Shown: positions 40,606 to 49,330 of the stretch, one piece after another
How the letters are laid out: every line of letters begins with the position of its first letter
Numbering within the stretch: position 1 is the first letter of the stretch
Source of the DNA: Mycolicibacterium mageritense
Lineage (GTDB): Bacteria; Actinomycetota; Actinomycetes; Mycobacteriales; Mycobacteriaceae
Length of the DNA: 64,000 nt
Direction: 5' to 3'
Assembly: GCF_010727475.1 (NCBI RefSeq)
Contig: NZ_AP022567.1
Coordinates: 372,001-436,000 of the forward strand
The notes under the pieces: model-generated
The model's database searches: none
Told to the model about the DNA's origin: nothing
The model's input: the letters and a program-made list of their open reading frames with translations, nothing else
Made by a program: the position numbers and the translations under genes

Positions 40606-41625
40606 GTGACCCAACCAGAAGTGATAGTCGACCGAGTCGTCCTGCAAGACGGCTTCGTTCCGGTGATAGACATCAGCAGCGCCCGCAGTGGCGACCCGAG
40701 GCAACGCCGGGCAGTGGCCGACGCGATCGGCCGGTGCTGCGAAACCAGTGGTTTCCTGCTGCTGGTCGGCCACGGCGTGCCCGATCAGGTGATCGACGAC
40801 GTCAACCGTGCGCTGCGTGGATTCTTCGCCCTGCCCCAGGCGATCAAGGAGCAGGTCGGGGCGCAGCCCGGCGATCCACTGGCCCGCGGGTTCAGTAGCG
40901 CAGGCAACCTCGCGGCGACCAATGCCGGCGCGGATGTCGAAGCCGAGCACCGGGCGCCTGACCGGGTCGAGAAGTTCGTGCACTTCCCGCTCGGAAATCC
41001 GGAGGGCGTCGACGGCCCCGGGTGGACCGACGAACGGGTGTTCGTCGCCGAGCGGTGGCCCGAGTTACCCGGATTCCGCGTTGCCTATCAACGGTATTAC
41101 GCCGAGATGGAAGGCCTTGCCACCGAGCTGTCCCGGTTGTTCGCGCTCGCACTGGGCCTGCGCGAGGACTGGTTCGAGGCGTTGATCGACCGGCACAACT
41201 CCAACCTGATGGCCAACTATTACCCCGCAGACGACCGGCCGGCCGGCGACATCCGGCTGAGCCAGCACAGCGACTGGGGCAACCTCACGATCCTGCTGCA
41301 GGACGAATCTCAGCGCGGGCTGCAGGTTCGCGACGACCGCGGCAGATGGCTCGATGTGCCGGTGGTCCCGGGATCGTTCGTCATCAACATCGGTGACCTG
41401 CTGGCCCGGTGGACCAATGACAGGTGGGTGAGCACCGTGCACCGCGTGGTGAGCACGGGAGCCGGCCGCGAACGGTTCAGTCTCCCGTTCTTCCACCAAC
41501 CGAACTACGACGCGGTGATCGAGTGCATCCCCACCTGCGCGACACCGGACCATCCGGCCCGTTACGAGCCGGTGGTGTCGGGTCCGTACCTGCTCGACAA
41601 GTTCAAGCTCGCCTACGCGCTCTGA
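40606..41625 (+). CDS. 2-oxoglutarate/Fe(II)-dependent oxygenase (IPNS family)
   Basis: A 339-residue non-haem iron oxygenase of the isopenicillin-N-synthase-like family. N-terminal DIOX_N domain: PVIDISSARSG and GFLLLVGHGVPDQVIDDVNR. Catalytic domain: iron ligands His/Asp in RLSQHSDWGNLTILLQDE (about 222-224) and His in STVHRVVSTG (about 281); the 2OG-binding Arg-x-Ser is in RERFSLPFFHQP. Similar enzymes hydroxylate or cleave amino-acid-derived or small organic substrates. Strong leaderless promoter. Convergent with pruB; a link to proline is possible but unproven. Confidence 0.85.
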   Translation: MTQPEVIVDRVVLQDGFVPVIDISSARSGDPRQRRAVADAIGRCCETSGFLLLVGHGVPDQVIDDVNRALRGFFALPQAIKEQVGAQPGDPLARGFSSAGNLAATNAGADVEAEHRAPDRVEKFVHFPLGNPEGVDGPGWTDERVFVAERWPELPGFRVAYQRYYAEMEGLATELSRLFALALGLREDWFEALIDRHNSNLMANYYPADDRPAGDIRLSQHSDWGNLTILLQDESQRGLQVRDDRGRWLDVPVVPGSFVINIGDLLARWTNDRWVSTVHRVVSTGAGRERFSLPFFHQPNYDAVIECIPTCATPDHPARYEPVVSGPYLLDKFKLAYAL

Positions 41626-41631
41626 CGAGGC

Positions 41632-42591
41632 TCAGCCGCGCTCGGCCAGGGCGCGCAGGAAGAACCCGAAGTTGGCCGGGCGTTCGGCGAGCCTGCGCAC
41701 GAAGTAGCCGTACCACTCGTTGCCGAACGGCACGTAGACCCGGACGTGGTTGCCCGCGTCGGCCAGCCGCCGCTGCTCGGCATCGCGGATGCCGTACAGC
41801 ATCTGGTACTCGAATCCGTCGGTATCACGGTCGAATTCACGTGCCAGGCCCGGCACGGCATCGATGATGACCGGATCGTGCGAGGCCACCATCGGATAGC
41901 CCGATCCCGCCATCAGCACCCGCAGGCACCGCAGGTAGGACGCGGTGACCTCGTCGGCGTCGCGGTAGGCCACGGACGCGGGCTCGTCGTACGCGCCCTT
42001 GCACAACCGGATCCGGGCGCCGGCCGCCGCGAACTCGCGGCAGTCGGCCTCGGTGCGGTGCAGGTAGGCCTGCAGAACCGTGCCCAGCCAATCGAACTCG
42101 GTGCGCAGGTCGCGGACGATCGACAGGGTCGAATCGGTGGTGGTGTGATCCTCGGCGTCGACGGTCACCCACGCGCCGACCTCGCGGGCCTTGGTGCAGA
42201 TCGTGTGCGCGTTCTCGAGCGCGATCTTCTCGCCGTCGCGCGGCAGCGCCTGGCCGAGCGCGGACAGCTTGAGCGAAACCTCCAGCGGTCGCACCGTGGT
42301 GGCTTCTTCGCCACGCTGTCCCAGCAGGTCGAGCAGCGCCAGGTAGGCCTTTACGGTCTGTTCGGCATCCTCGACGCGGGTGGTGTCCTCACCGAGGTAG
42401 TCGATGGTGACGAGCCGCCCCGAGGCACGCAGTGCGGCAACCGAATCCACTGCCTCGGGAATGGTCTCGCCTGCGACGAACCGTTCCACGACCTTGCGGG
42501 TCACCGGGATCCGCTCGGCAGTCCGGCGCAGCCGCGTTGAACGGGCGGCGCCGAGGATCACGGGGCGCGCGACCCTGTCGAAGAGCCCCAT
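41632..42591 (-). CDS. pruB: Proline dehydrogenase
   Basis: A 319-residue FAD-dependent monofunctional proline dehydrogenase, oxidising proline to pyrroline-5-carboxylate at the membrane. Family blocks: VTIDYLGEDTTRVEDAEQTV, the beta-barrel strand segment ARIRLCKGAYDEPASVAYRD, MVASHDPVIIDAV, and the C-terminal YVPFGNEWYGYFVRRLAERP with the substrate-binding Arg pair. Starts one base after the pruA stop, so translation is coupled and the reactive intermediate can be passed on. Confidence 0.94.
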   Translation of the reverse strand: MGLFDRVARPVILGAARSTRLRRTAERIPVTRKVVERFVAGETIPEAVDSVAALRASGRLVTIDYLGEDTTRVEDAEQTVKAYLALLDLLGQRGEEATTVRPLEVSLKLSALGQALPRDGEKIALENAHTICTKAREVGAWVTVDAEDHTTTDSTLSIVRDLRTEFDWLGTVLQAYLHRTEADCREFAAAGARIRLCKGAYDEPASVAYRDADEVTASYLRCLRVLMAGSGYPMVASHDPVIIDAVPGLAREFDRDTDGFEYQMLYGIRDAEQRRLADAGNHVRVYVPFGNEWYGYFVRRLAERPANFGFFLRALAERG

Positions 42592-42592
42592 G

Positions 42593-44221
42593 TCAGGCCT
42601 CCATGTGGGGATAGTTGTGATCGGTGGGCGGCACGAAGGTCTCCTTGATGGAGCGGGCCGAGGTCCAGCGCAGCAGGTTCAACGCCGAGCCGGCCTTGTC
42701 GTTGGTTCCCGACGCCCGGGAGCCGCCGAACGGCTGCTGACCGACGACGGCGCCGGTCGGCTTGTCGTTGACGTAGAAGTTGCCTGCTGCGTTGCGCAGG
42801 CGGTCCTGCGCGGCGAGCACCGCGGCGCGGTCGTCGGCGATCACGGCCCCGGTCAGGCCGTAGCGCGAGCCGGTGTCGACCACGTCGAGGATGCGGTCGT
42901 AGTCGTTGTCGGGGTAGACATGCACCGCGAGGATCGGGCCGAAGTACTCCGTGGAGAAAGCCTCGTCGGTCGGATCGTCGGACAGCAGGACCGTGGGCCG
43001 CACGAAATACCCTTCGCTGTCGTCGTATTCGCCGCCTGCCGCGATGGTGACGCCGGCCGCACCCTTCGCGCGCTCGATGGCCTTGACGTTCTTGGCGAAC
43101 GCCCGTTCGTCGATCACAGCGCCGCCGTAGTTCGAGAAGTCGGTGACGTCGCCGTAGCTCAGCGCATCGGTGGCCGACAGGAAGTCGTCGCCCATCTGGT
43201 GCCATACCGAACGCGGCACGAACGCCCGCGAGGCCGCCGAGCACTTCTGCCCCTGGAAGTCGAAGGCTCCGCGAATCAGTGCGGTACGCAACACATCCGG
43301 GTTCGCCGAGGAGTGTGCCAGCACGAAGTCCTTGCCGCCGGTTTCCCCGACCAGACGAGGATAGGTGTGGTAGCGGTCGATGTTGGTGCCCACCTCGCGC
43401 CACAGGTGCTGGAACGTCGCGGTCGATCCGGTGAAGTGGATTCCGGCCAGGCGCGGATCGGCAAGGGCCACATCGGAAACCGCGATGCCGTCACCGTTGA
43501 CCAGGTTGATCACGCCAGGCGGCAGGCCCGCGGCTTCCAGCAGCTGCATGGTCAGATACGCCGCGAAGGCCTGTGTGGGCGACGGCTTCCACACCACGGT
43601 GTTGCCCATGAGCGCGGGCGCGGTCGGCAGGTTGCCTGCGATCGCGGTGAAGTTGAACGGTGTGATCGCGTAGACGAAGCCTTCCAGCGGGCGATGGTCG
43701 GTGCGGTTCCACACACCGGGGCTGCTGATCGGCTGCTGCGCCATGATCTGCCGGGCGAATGCGACGTTGAACCGCCAGAAGTCGATGAGCTCGCACGGCG
43801 TGTCGATCTCGGCCTGGTAGGCCGTCTTGGACTGGCCCAGCATGGTGGCACCGGCGAGCTTCTCACGCCACGGTCCGGACAGCAGGTCTGCGGCGCGCAG
43901 GAAGACCGCGGCACGCTCGTCGAACGGCAGGGCGGCCCAGTCGTTCTTGGCGGCCATGGCGGCCTCGATCGCGGCGCTCGCGTCGGAATGCTCGGCGTTG
44001 GTGAGGGTGCCCAGCCGCGCCGAGTGCCGGTGCGGCTGCACGACGTCGATGCGGGCGCCGTTGCCCATCGCGTGTTTGCCGCCGATGACGTGCGGCAGGT
44101 CGACGGGGGTACTGGCGAGGTCGGTGAGCGCGGCGGTGAGCCGGGTGCGTTCACCCGAGCCCGGGGCGTAGTTGTGGACCGGCTCGTTGGCCGGCATCGG
44201 CACGTCGGTGATGGCATCCAT
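42593..44221 (-). CDS. pruA: Delta-1-pyrroline-5-carboxylate dehydrogenase
   Basis: A 542-residue ALDH4-type enzyme making glutamate from pyrroline-5-carboxylate with NAD. Blocks: VYAITPFNFTAIAGNLPTAP, catalytic Glu in YPRLVGETGGKDFVLAHSSA, nucleophilic Cys in FDFQGQKCSAASRAFVPRS, and the C-terminal QQPFGGSRASGTNDKAGSAL. Start ATG 44221 gives the family length; a frame extending to 44275 overlaps the operator. First gene of the pruA-pruB operon, divergent from pruC. Confidence 0.95.
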   Translation of the reverse strand: MDAITDVPMPANEPVHNYAPGSGERTRLTAALTDLASTPVDLPHVIGGKHAMGNGARIDVVQPHRHSARLGTLTNAEHSDASAAIEAAMAAKNDWAALPFDERAAVFLRAADLLSGPWREKLAGATMLGQSKTAYQAEIDTPCELIDFWRFNVAFARQIMAQQPISSPGVWNRTDHRPLEGFVYAITPFNFTAIAGNLPTAPALMGNTVVWKPSPTQAFAAYLTMQLLEAAGLPPGVINLVNGDGIAVSDVALADPRLAGIHFTGSTATFQHLWREVGTNIDRYHTYPRLVGETGGKDFVLAHSSANPDVLRTALIRGAFDFQGQKCSAASRAFVPRSVWHQMGDDFLSATDALSYGDVTDFSNYGGAVIDERAFAKNVKAIERAKGAAGVTIAAGGEYDDSEGYFVRPTVLLSDDPTDEAFSTEYFGPILAVHVYPDNDYDRILDVVDTGSRYGLTGAVIADDRAAVLAAQDRLRNAAGNFYVNDKPTGAVVGQQPFGGSRASGTNDKAGSALNLLRWTSARSIKETFVPPTDHNYPHMEA

Positions 44222-44256
44222 GGGTTCAAGAATCCCCGACGTGACGCACGCAACTC

Positions 44257-44305
44257 TTGTCCGATCGGACAACACTGCATGCGATTACCAGTAAAATCGG
44301 ACAAC
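44257..44305. promoter_or_regulatory. pruA/pruC operator region
   Basis: A perfect 16-bp palindrome TTGTCCGATCGGACAA (44257-44272). Its right half with flank, ATCGGACAACA, is repeated directly at 44296-44306, 32 bases on (about three helical turns). The second copy overlaps the -10 TAAAAT (44292-44297) and start of pruC. This suits PruC binding to both sites for activation of pruAB and control of its own gene. Confidence 0.65.
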
Positions 44306-45886
44306 ATGCCGACTACCGGTGTCAGCCTCGGCCAACTGCTGTTGGCGCTGGATGCCACGCTGGTCCGGCTCGTGCAGGCGCCGCGTGGCCTCGATCTGCC
44401 GGTGGCGTCGGCGGCCCTGATCGACTCCGATGACGTACGCCTGGGCCTGGCCCCGTCGGCCGGGTCGGCCGATCTGTTCTTCCTACTGGGTGTCTCCGAA
44501 GCCGACGCCCGCACATGGGTCGATCAGCAGACCGCGCGGCGAGCGCCGACGGCGATCTTCATCAAGGAACCGTCGGCCGCTGTGGTCGCCCGCGCGGTCG
44601 ATGCGGGCACCGCCGTGGTGGCCGTCGATCCCCGCGCCCGCTGGGAACGCCTGTACCGCCTGGTCAACCACGTTTTTGAACACCACGGGGACCGGGCCGA
44701 GCACGATTCGGGCACCGACCTGTTCGGCCTGGCGCAATCGATCGCCGACCGCACCCACGGCATGGTCAGCATCGAGGACGCCCAGTCACACGTGCTGGCG
44801 TACTCGGCCTCCAACGACGAGGCCGATGATCTGCGCAGGCTGTCCATCCTGGGACGGGCCGGCCCGTCCGAACACCTGGCGTGGATCGCCCAGTGGGGCA
44901 TCTTCGACGCATTGCGGGCGAAACCCGACGTGGTGCGGGTCGCCGAGCGCCCCGAGCTGGGCCTGCGGCCCCGGCTGGCCATCGGCATCTTTCAGCCGTC
45001 GGGCGACGAGCGCCGGGCCCCGGCCTTCGCGGGCACCATCTGGGTGCAGCAGGGCAGCCGGCCGCTGGCCGAGGATTCCGACGACGTGCTGCGGGGCGCC
45101 GCGGTGCTGGCCGCGCGCATCATGGCGCGGTTGGCCGCGACACCGACGACGCACGCGGTCCGCGTGCAGGAGCTACTGGGCCTGCGCACCGATGGCGAGC
45201 CGCTCGACGTCGAGGCCGTCGCACGCGACCTCGGTGTCGACCCCGAGGGCCGTGCGGCTGTCATCGGGTTCGACGGCACGCAGCAAGGATCGCGGCTGGC
45301 CGATGTACTGGCGTTGAGCGCCAGCGCTTTTCGCAGCGACGCGCAGCTCGCGTCCTTCCGCTCCCGGGTCTACGTGCTGTTCCCGAGCACGGGCAAGCCG
45401 GCCGCGGTGACGTCGTGGATCCGCGGTACCGTCGCGGCGCTACGCGCCGAGCTGGGTATGGAGTTGCACGCCGTGATCGCGGCACCGGTGGCCGGGCTGG
45501 CCGGCGCGGCCGCTGCGCGGCTGGAGGTGGACCGCGTGCTGGACAGCGCCGAGCGCCACCCCGGCGCGCTCGGGGCCGTCACCTCGTTGGCAGAGGCGCG
45601 CACCACTGTGCTGCTGGACGAGATCGTCACCGCGATCGCGTCCGACGAGCGGCTGATCGACCCGCGGGTACGTACGCTGCGGGCCGACGAACCGGTGCTC
45701 GCCGACACGCTGCGGGCCTATCTGGACAGCTTCGGGGATGTCGCCACGGCCGCGCAGTGGCTGCACGTCCATCCCAATACCGTGCGCTACCGCGTGCGCA
45801 GGATCGAGCAGCTGCTGGGCGCCACGCTGGCCGATACCGATGTGCGGCTGCTGCTTTCGCTGAGCCTGCGGGCCACCCAGCCCTGA
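44306..45886 (+). CDS. pruC: PucR-family regulator of proline utilisation PruC
   Basis: A 526-residue regulator (Rv1186c type). N-terminal ligand-sensing region, a central GGDEF-like/CdaR fold (about 280-400) and a C-terminal PucR HTH: VATAAQWLHVHPNTVRYRVR followed by RIEQLLGATLADTDVRLLLS. In mycobacteria PruC activates pruAB in response to proline (established in M. tuberculosis). Leaderless ATG 44306 follows TAAAAT. A very long in-frame extension upstream to 42404 is antisense to pruAB and rejected. Confidence 0.9.
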   Translation: MPTTGVSLGQLLLALDATLVRLVQAPRGLDLPVASAALIDSDDVRLGLAPSAGSADLFFLLGVSEADARTWVDQQTARRAPTAIFIKEPSAAVVARAVDAGTAVVAVDPRARWERLYRLVNHVFEHHGDRAEHDSGTDLFGLAQSIADRTHGMVSIEDAQSHVLAYSASNDEADDLRRLSILGRAGPSEHLAWIAQWGIFDALRAKPDVVRVAERPELGLRPRLAIGIFQPSGDERRAPAFAGTIWVQQGSRPLAEDSDDVLRGAAVLAARIMARLAATPTTHAVRVQELLGLRTDGEPLDVEAVARDLGVDPEGRAAVIGFDGTQQGSRLADVLALSASAFRSDAQLASFRSRVYVLFPSTGKPAAVTSWIRGTVAALRAELGMELHAVIAAPVAGLAGAAAARLEVDRVLDSAERHPGALGAVTSLAEARTTVLLDEIVTAIASDERLIDPRVRTLRADEPVLADTLRAYLDSFGDVATAAQWLHVHPNTVRYRVRRIEQLLGATLADTDVRLLLSLSLRATQP

Positions 45887-45891
45887 GGCGT

Positions 45892-47097
45892 CTACCGGAA
45901 GGCGGATTGGCCGGTCAGCGCGCGGCCGATCGACAGCATGTGCATCTCGCTCGTGCCCTCGTAGGTCAGCACCGATTCGAGGTTGTTGGCGTGCCGCAGC
46001 GGCGAGTACTCCAAGGTGATGCCGCTGGCGCCCATCACGGTGCGGGCCTCACGCGCGATGGCCAGGGCCTCGCGGACGTTGTTGAGCTTGCCGAGGCTGA
46101 TCTGGTCGGGTGTCACACCCCTGCCGTCCTTGAGCCGGCCGAGTTGCAGCGCGAGCAGCATGCCCTTGCCGAGTTCCAGCGTCATGTTGGCGAGCTTCTC
46201 CTGCGTGAGCTGGTAGCTCGACAGCGGGCGGTCGAAAACCTCACGCGCACCGGCGTAGTCGATCGCGGCCTCGAGGCTGTCCCGGGCGGCGCCGAGCGCG
46301 CCGAACACGATGCCGAAGCGGGCCTCGTTGAGGCACGACAGCGGACCGCGCAGGCCGATGGCCTCGGGCAGCTGAGCCGACGCGGGCAGCCGGACGTTGT
46401 CGAGGACAAGTTCGGACGTGACCGACGCGCGGAGCGAAAGCTTGCGGTGGATGACGTTGGCGCTGAAACCGGGGGTGTCGGTCGGCACGACGAAGCCGCG
46501 GATGCCGTCCTCGGTCTGGGCCCACACGGTCGCCACGTCGGCGAGGTTGCCGTTGGTGATCCACATCTTGGTGCCGGACAGAATCCAGTCCGAGCCGTCG
46601 CGACGTGCCGTGGTGCGCATGCCGCCGGGGTTGGAGCCGAAGTCGGCCTCGGTCAGGCCGAAGCAGCCGATCGCGTCACCGCTGGCCAGCCGGGGCAACC
46701 ATTCCTGCTTCTGTTCTTCGGAGCCGAATCGGTGAATCGAGAACATCGACAGCGAGCCCTGGACCGAGACGAAGCTGCGCAGTCCACTGTCGCCCGCCTC
46801 GAGTTCCATGCAGGCCAGGCCGTAGCTCACCGCGTTGGTGCCGGCGCAGCCATAGCCCTCAAGGTGCATGCCGAGTAGCCCGAGTTCACCGAACTCCTTG
46901 GCGAGTTCGCGGCCGGGCAGTTCACCCTTCTCGAACCATTCGGCGAGGTTGGGGCGCAGCCGGGTGTCGACGAACCGGCGCACTGTGGCGGCGATATCGC
47001 GCTCGTCGTCATCGAGGAGAGTGTCGATGCCGAACATCTCGAGTGGCCGCAGGTTGCCGGCCGGGGCGATCGTCGCCGCAATATCTGAACGCGTCAT
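45892..47097 (-). CDS. gcdH: Glutaryl-CoA dehydrogenase-like acyl-CoA dehydrogenase
   Basis: A 401-residue FAD acyl-CoA dehydrogenase. Features point to glutaryl-CoA dehydrogenase: CFGLTEADFGSNPGGMRTTA, WITNGNLADVATVWAQTEDG, RFGIVFGALGAARDSLEAAI, and catalytic Glu in LTYEGTSEMHMLSIG. This enzyme oxidises and decarboxylates glutaryl-CoA to crotonyl-CoA. Leaderless ATG 47097, 7 bases from TAGGGT (47105-47110, minus). Divergent from a PucR gene and near a CaiB transferase, aldehyde dehydrogenase and aminotransferase that would supply glutaryl-CoA. Confidence 0.82.
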   Translation of the reverse strand: MTRSDIAATIAPAGNLRPLEMFGIDTLLDDDERDIAATVRRFVDTRLRPNLAEWFEKGELPGRELAKEFGELGLLGMHLEGYGCAGTNAVSYGLACMELEAGDSGLRSFVSVQGSLSMFSIHRFGSEEQKQEWLPRLASGDAIGCFGLTEADFGSNPGGMRTTARRDGSDWILSGTKMWITNGNLADVATVWAQTEDGIRGFVVPTDTPGFSANVIHRKLSLRASVTSELVLDNVRLPASAQLPEAIGLRGPLSCLNEARFGIVFGALGAARDSLEAAIDYAGAREVFDRPLSSYQLTQEKLANMTLELGKGMLLALQLGRLKDGRGVTPDQISLGKLNNVREALAIAREARTVMGASGITLEYSPLRHANNLESVLTYEGTSEMHMLSIGRALTGQSAFR

Positions 47098-47104
47098 AAG
47101 AGCC

Positions 47105-47183
47105 ACCCTACGAGGCGAAAGCTGTGGTGAGATATATCAGAAGTGTCCAGTCGAAGCGCTGAGCACCTGACGTTTTGTACAGT
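47105..47183. promoter_or_regulatory. gcdH/pucR divergent control region
   Basis: TAGGGT on minus (47105-47110) serves gcdH and TACAGT on plus (47178-47183) the PucR gene. TTTTGTACA (47173-47181) overlaps the latter -10 and recurs twice upstream of the aminotransferase gene. A short AT-rich dyad, GATATATC (47134-47141), lies between. Confidence 0.45.
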
Positions 47184-47204
47184 GCCGGCCGAGAGGAACC
47201 CACG

Positions 47205-48743
47205 ATGGCGATGACGGTACGCCGGCTGATCGGCATCAACGACCTGGCGTTGTCCCTGGTGGCCGGCCGCGTCGGGATCGACCGGGTGATCTCGTGGGCC
47301 CACGCCATCGAGCTCACCGACCCCAGCCCCTGGCTGTCGGGGGGCGAGCTGGTCATGACGACCGGCCTGCACCTGTCCGAATCCCCCGCCGAGCAACGCG
47401 ACTACGTGCAGCGCATCGTCGAATCCGGCAGCACCGCAATCGCTTTCGACACCGGAGTGCGGTTCCGCGAGGTGCCCCCGGCGGTGGTCGCCGCGGGCGA
47501 CGAGTTCGGCATCCCGGTGCTCGCGGTGTCCCCCGAGACCCCGTTCATCGCGATCTCCCGAGCGGTCATCGACGAGATCACGGCCGATCAGGTGCGGCTG
47601 GTGCAGAAGGTGGTCCAGGGCCAGGAGAACCTCGCGCGGGTGACCATGCGCGGCGGTATCCCCGCGCTGGTGGACACCTTGAGTTCAGCCCTGAACTGCA
47701 CGGCATGCGTGCTGGACCGGTCCCGCGTGGTGCTTGCCGAATCCGGGGTGGGCACCACCGAACTGGTCGAACGTGTGCAGGAGCAGCTCGACAAGGACCA
47801 GAAGCGGCGCCGCGGGGTGAGCCGGGTGCTGGTCGACGATCGCGGCACCCTCACGATCCAGCAGGTGCCGGGCGCCGACGAGAAGCAGGGTTATCTCGCG
47901 GTGGCTTCGGCAGATCCGCTCGACGCGAGCGACCGGCTACTGGTGGGCCACGCATTGGCGTTGCTGTCGATCGAGCTCGCCAAACCGGCGCGGGTGATCG
48001 ACGCCGAACAACGGCTGCGCACCGGCGTCACCGAGGCACTGTTCGAAGGCGGGCTCGACGTCGACTCGACGCTGTTGCGCTACTTCGGCTTTGCGCCTGA
48101 CGTGTCAGTCGTGGCCGCGGTGTTCACCGACGTCGGACCCGCACTCCCCGCCCAACATCAACTCGCGGCCGCGCTGGACGGCCAGCCGTACCTGATGGCG
48201 GGCAACGGAGACGGTGTCGCCGTCGTCGTGCACGCCGACGGGGCCGACCGGCTGCTGCAGCAGGTGTACACCCGCGCCCGCACCGGCCTGCGTCGCGCCA
48301 TCAACGCCGGCGTGGGCGCCCCCGCGAGCATCGGCAACGCGGGTCTGAGCCTGCAGCAGGCACTTTCGGCGGTCCGAGTGGCCGAGGCCAACGGGCACCG
48401 GCTGGTCGGATTCGAGGAGCTCGGCACGTTCAGCCTGCTGCTCAGCACCCAGCCCGAGACCGTACTGCGGTCGATCGCCAATCGCTCACTCGGCGTACTC
48501 GACGACTACGACCGGGACAACGGCGCCAAACTCGTGCAATCGCTGGAGTCGTTCCTGCACCACAATGGGCATTGGGAATCCGCAGCCGTCGAACTCGGGG
48601 TGCACCGGCACACCTTGCGGGGACGCATGGCGCGGGTGGTCGAGTTGCTCGGCCGTGACCTCGACTCCGCGCACACCCGCTCAGAGTTGTGGATCGCGCT
48701 CAAGGCCAGGGAGCTGCTGGCGCAGGATTTACCGAAACGCTGA
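47205..48743 (+). CDS. PucR-family transcriptional regulator
   Basis: A 512-residue regulator. Residues 1-130 are the purine-catabolism PucR N-terminal domain (LIGINDLALSLVAGRVGIDR, SPWLSGGELVMTTGLHLSES). A middle sensor domain follows. The C-terminal HTH is GHWESAAVELGVHRHTLRGR with MARVVELLGRDLDSAHTRSE. GAGAGGAAC precedes ATG 47205. It is divergent from gcdH and three genes from the CoA-transferase/ALDH/aminotransferase operon, so it likely senses an intermediate such as 5-aminovalerate or glutarate (inference). Confidence 0.85.
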   Translation: MAMTVRRLIGINDLALSLVAGRVGIDRVISWAHAIELTDPSPWLSGGELVMTTGLHLSESPAEQRDYVQRIVESGSTAIAFDTGVRFREVPPAVVAAGDEFGIPVLAVSPETPFIAISRAVIDEITADQVRLVQKVVQGQENLARVTMRGGIPALVDTLSSALNCTACVLDRSRVVLAESGVGTTELVERVQEQLDKDQKRRRGVSRVLVDDRGTLTIQQVPGADEKQGYLAVASADPLDASDRLLVGHALALLSIELAKPARVIDAEQRLRTGVTEALFEGGLDVDSTLLRYFGFAPDVSVVAAVFTDVGPALPAQHQLAAALDGQPYLMAGNGDGVAVVVHADGADRLLQQVYTRARTGLRRAINAGVGAPASIGNAGLSLQQALSAVRVAEANGHRLVGFEELGTFSLLLSTQPETVLRSIANRSLGVLDDYDRDNGAKLVQSLESFLHHNGHWESAAVELGVHRHTLRGRMARVVELLGRDLDSAHTRSELWIALKARELLAQDLPKR

Positions 48744-48752
48744 GGGGGACAC

Positions 48753-49319
48753 ATGCTGGCGCTGGGAATCGTCGCACTCATCGTCGCCGCGGTACTGGCC
48801 TACCTCGCCGTCAATCCGGATCGGGCGTTCTACCTCGACGAAGGCTGGAAATTCCGAAACAAGACCGAACCATCGGAAGCCTACGTGGCCGTCAACGGGC
48901 TCAGAAGTGGCATCGCTGCCCTCCTGGCAGCCGGCCTCGGGATCGGTGCCATCGTGATGCACTTCACCGAGCAGGGCCGCCAACAGGACAAGAACGACCG
49001 GGCCGCTCGGTACGCCGCATCGCAACAACGGTGCGAGTCTGAGATCCGTCCCAGGTTCAACGACACGCTCAAGTGGACCCGGGACGGCGCTCTGACCAAT
49101 CGCGACGAAGCGCTCGCACTGGGTCGTGAACTCAACGTCGAGGTGAAGATCGAGGCCAACGATGCCCTCGCCGCTTCAGAAAACCCGCCGCCACCGTCGG
49201 ATGTCGTCTGGATATACGACACGTCGCTGCCGGGGCAGGACAAACTGATCCTCGCCTATCACGGCAGTTCGATGACCAGGCAGACCGCCCAGGAGTGCAT
49301 CAAGCCGCGCCGAACCTGA
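48753..49319 (+). CDS. Hypothetical membrane protein
   Basis: A 188-residue protein I do not recognise. Helix 1 is LALGIVALIVAAVLAYLAVN; the loop contains PDRAFYLDEGWKFRNKTEPS; helix 2 is SGIAALLAAGLGIGAIVMHF. A soluble domain of about 115 residues follows with two Cys (QRCESEIR and QECIKP) and VVWIYDTSLPGQDKLILAYH. It starts 9 bases after the PucR gene on the same strand, so both may be cotranscribed. Function unknown; not an obvious transporter. Confidence 0.65.
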   Translation: MLALGIVALIVAAVLAYLAVNPDRAFYLDEGWKFRNKTEPSEAYVAVNGLRSGIAALLAAGLGIGAIVMHFTEQGRQQDKNDRAARYAASQQRCESEIRPRFNDTLKWTRDGALTNRDEALALGRELNVEVKIEANDALAASENPPPPSDVVWIYDTSLPGQDKLILAYHGSSMTRQTAQECIKPRRT

Positions 49320-49330
49320 CCGTCAGGGGT

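Noticed and set aside
42404..44305. Very long in-frame extension upstream of pruC
   Set aside because: It runs antisense through pruA and pruB. High GC leaves third-position-biased frames open on the opposite strand. A -10 box and operator sit just before ATG 44306.
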